A DNA stretch of 5,220 nucleotides, from NCBI GenBank assembly GCA_938024025.1, contig CALJBY010000315.1, positions 1 through 5,220 on the forward strand, written 5' to 3'. Shown here piece after piece: positions 4,447 to 5,220 of the stretch. The stretch's first letter is position 1. The number at the start of each line of letters is the position of its first letter. The stretch is from an uncultured bacterium. Its GTDB lineage: Bacteria > Desulfobacterota > WTBG01. The position numbers and the translations under genes are program-made. A model generated the notes under the pieces. It made no database searches and was not told where the DNA came from. It saw only the letters and a program-made list of their open reading frames with translations.

Positions 4447-5220
4447 ATGAAAATAAAAAACGGCCCTCAAACAACTTTTTTGATTTTTTGCAGCCTATGC
4501 TTCTTCATCCTTTCTCCAATGAACTCTTTCTCTGAAATGGGTGATCTGACAGTGGATATTGAGATTGCTGCAACTTCTCTCCATGAGTGGATGCCAAGCG
4601 TTACCTACAATCCTATTGACAACGAATTTTTAGTGCTGTGGCATACAACGGGTGTACGGGAAGAAGGCGGGGAAAGGATGTACAGCATGCATGCGCAGAG
4701 GATTTCACCCGACGGCCAACTCCTGGCAGAAGAACCCTTCTCCATCGTTGAATCCTTTGGCCTGGAGAGAAGAATACTTCCCAACGCAGCCCATAACCCT
4801 TCTACGAATGGGTACATGGTGGCTTTTGCCATGGGGCAGGAACTCACAGAATGGGATCCCTTCATAACAATCATCGAAAGTGATGGCAGCCCCGTACATG
4901 GTCCTGTTCCCCTATCCGAGGAACTTACCAAGGCAAACCATGTCAATATCGTCTTTAATTCGAAAAAGAAAGAGTATCTCATCGTTTATAACGACAATAG
5001 AAATGGCGATGCGGATATCTTCGGGGTCATTGTAAATGAGGGTGGTGCCATCATTAAGGAAGATTTTGCAATTTCTAATGCAGAGGGGAATCAGATAAAT
5101 CCCTATGCCTGCTACAACCCCCGCGATGATACCTACCTGGTAAACTGGGAGGATTTTCGACATGTAAGTGACTGGCAGCAGTTGAGCAATATCTACGGAG
5201 CACTTCTGGATGGGGAGGGA
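4447..5220 (+). CDS. Exported protein with repeats resembling beta-propeller blades, 3' end outside the window
   Basis: The frame is open for 258 codons to the window edge without a stop. The first 29 residues look like a Sec signal peptide: lysines at 2 and 4, a hydrophobic core at about 11-24, and a likely cleavage after Ser29 (Ser27-Phe-Ser29). Cys15 and Cys18 lie in the hydrophobic core without a lipobox, so a lipoprotein is unlikely. The mature part holds about four imperfect repeats of 45-55 residues, near 48-100, 108-160, 165-210 and 216-258. Each begins with a pattern like P-x-V-x-Y-N-P-x-x-x-E-F-L-V-x-W. The third and fourth continue into DxR followed by an (I)(F/Y)G-x-(I/L)(V/L) strand and a Gly-rich turn, as in YNDNRNGDADIFG. 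I have seen such Y-L-V-x-W-x-D/IYG repeats in uncharacterised secreted proteins; a propeller fold is inferred. There is no catalytic motif, so a binding or structural role outside the cytoplasm is the most I can suggest. Confidence 0.8.
   Translation, partial: MKIKNGPQTTFLIFCSLCFFILSPMNSFSEMGDLTVDIEIAATSLHEWMPSVTYNPIDNEFLVLWHTTGVREEGGERMYSMHAQRISPDGQLLAEEPFSIVESFGLERRILPNAAHNPSTNGYMVAFAMGQELTEWDPFITIIESDGSPVHGPVPLSEELTKANHVNIVFNSKKKEYLIVYNDNRNGDADIFGVIVNEGGAIIKEDFAISNAEGNQINPYACYNPRDDTYLVNWEDFRHVSDWQQLSNIYGALLDGEG

Noticed and set aside
4109..4474. 121-codon minus-strand open frame across the pdxA-downstream gap
   Set aside because: The product is a biased Phe/Cys/Pro-rich string with no motif. 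It overlaps pdxA and the next gene's start, and it runs through the promoter and hairpin elements of the opposite strand.
4474..4500. T-runs just inside the exported-protein gene as a terminator
   Set aside because: The TTTTTT tracts encode the hydrophobic Phe/Leu/Ile core of the signal peptide and no strong stem precedes them.
4329..4535. 68-codon plus-strand frame overlapping the exported-protein start
   Set aside because: It begins at a TTG without a Shine-Dalgarno site, gives a Lys/Arg-rich product without similarity I recognise, and overlaps the well-supported gene at 4447 in another frame.

Overview
The window is a bacterial chromosomal segment in which every confident gene lies on the + strand. 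It holds the distal part of a histidine biosynthesis operon, then a pyridoxine (vitamin B6) gene, then the 5' part of a gene for an exported repeat protein. Base composition is near even by eye, Shine-Dalgarno sites are of the ordinary GGAG/AGGAGG type, and spacings are short, so this is a bacterium with conventional translation signals. The protein sequences look to me like those of planctomycetes (anammox type) or deltaproteobacteria. That is an impression only, because no marker gene is present.

Region 1 (1-2547): hisB (3' end only), hisH, hisA and hisF follow each other with gaps of 12, 12 and 6 bases and are almost certainly cotranscribed. HisB makes imidazole-acetol phosphate. HisA supplies PRFAR to the HisH-HisF complex, which yields imidazole-glycerol phosphate, the HisB substrate, and AICAR. 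All catalytic residues I can check are present.

Region 2 (2548-3138): hisI stands alone as a monofunctional PR-AMP cyclohydrolase without a HisE domain, and hisE is not in the window. The spacers on both sides of hisI are longer (95 and 115 bases) and structured. The hisF-hisI spacer has two adjoining hairpins. The hisI-pdxA spacer has a possible promoter overlapping a perfect 10-bp palindrome.

Region 3 (3139-4149): a complete pdxA. Its first 100 bases contain a terminator-like 12-pair stem followed by a T-rich stretch. Part of that stem is also perfectly complementary over 9 bases to the pdxA start-codon region.

Region 4 (4150-4446): a 297-base stretch without a credible gene. It holds a near-consensus sigma-70 promoter (TTGACA, 17 bases, TATAGT), two modest inverted repeats, and a long terminator-like hairpin. 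It is either a small RNA gene of roughly 170 nt or a long structured 5' leader of the next gene.

Region 5 (4447-5220, running off the window): an exported protein with a signal peptide and about four imperfect repeats of roughly 50 residues resembling beta-propeller blades; function unknown.

The coding content is conventional. What deserves a second look is RNA-level structure around pdxA and in the gene-free stretch after it. I did not see a CRISPR array, mobile element, tRNA, rRNA or defence system.
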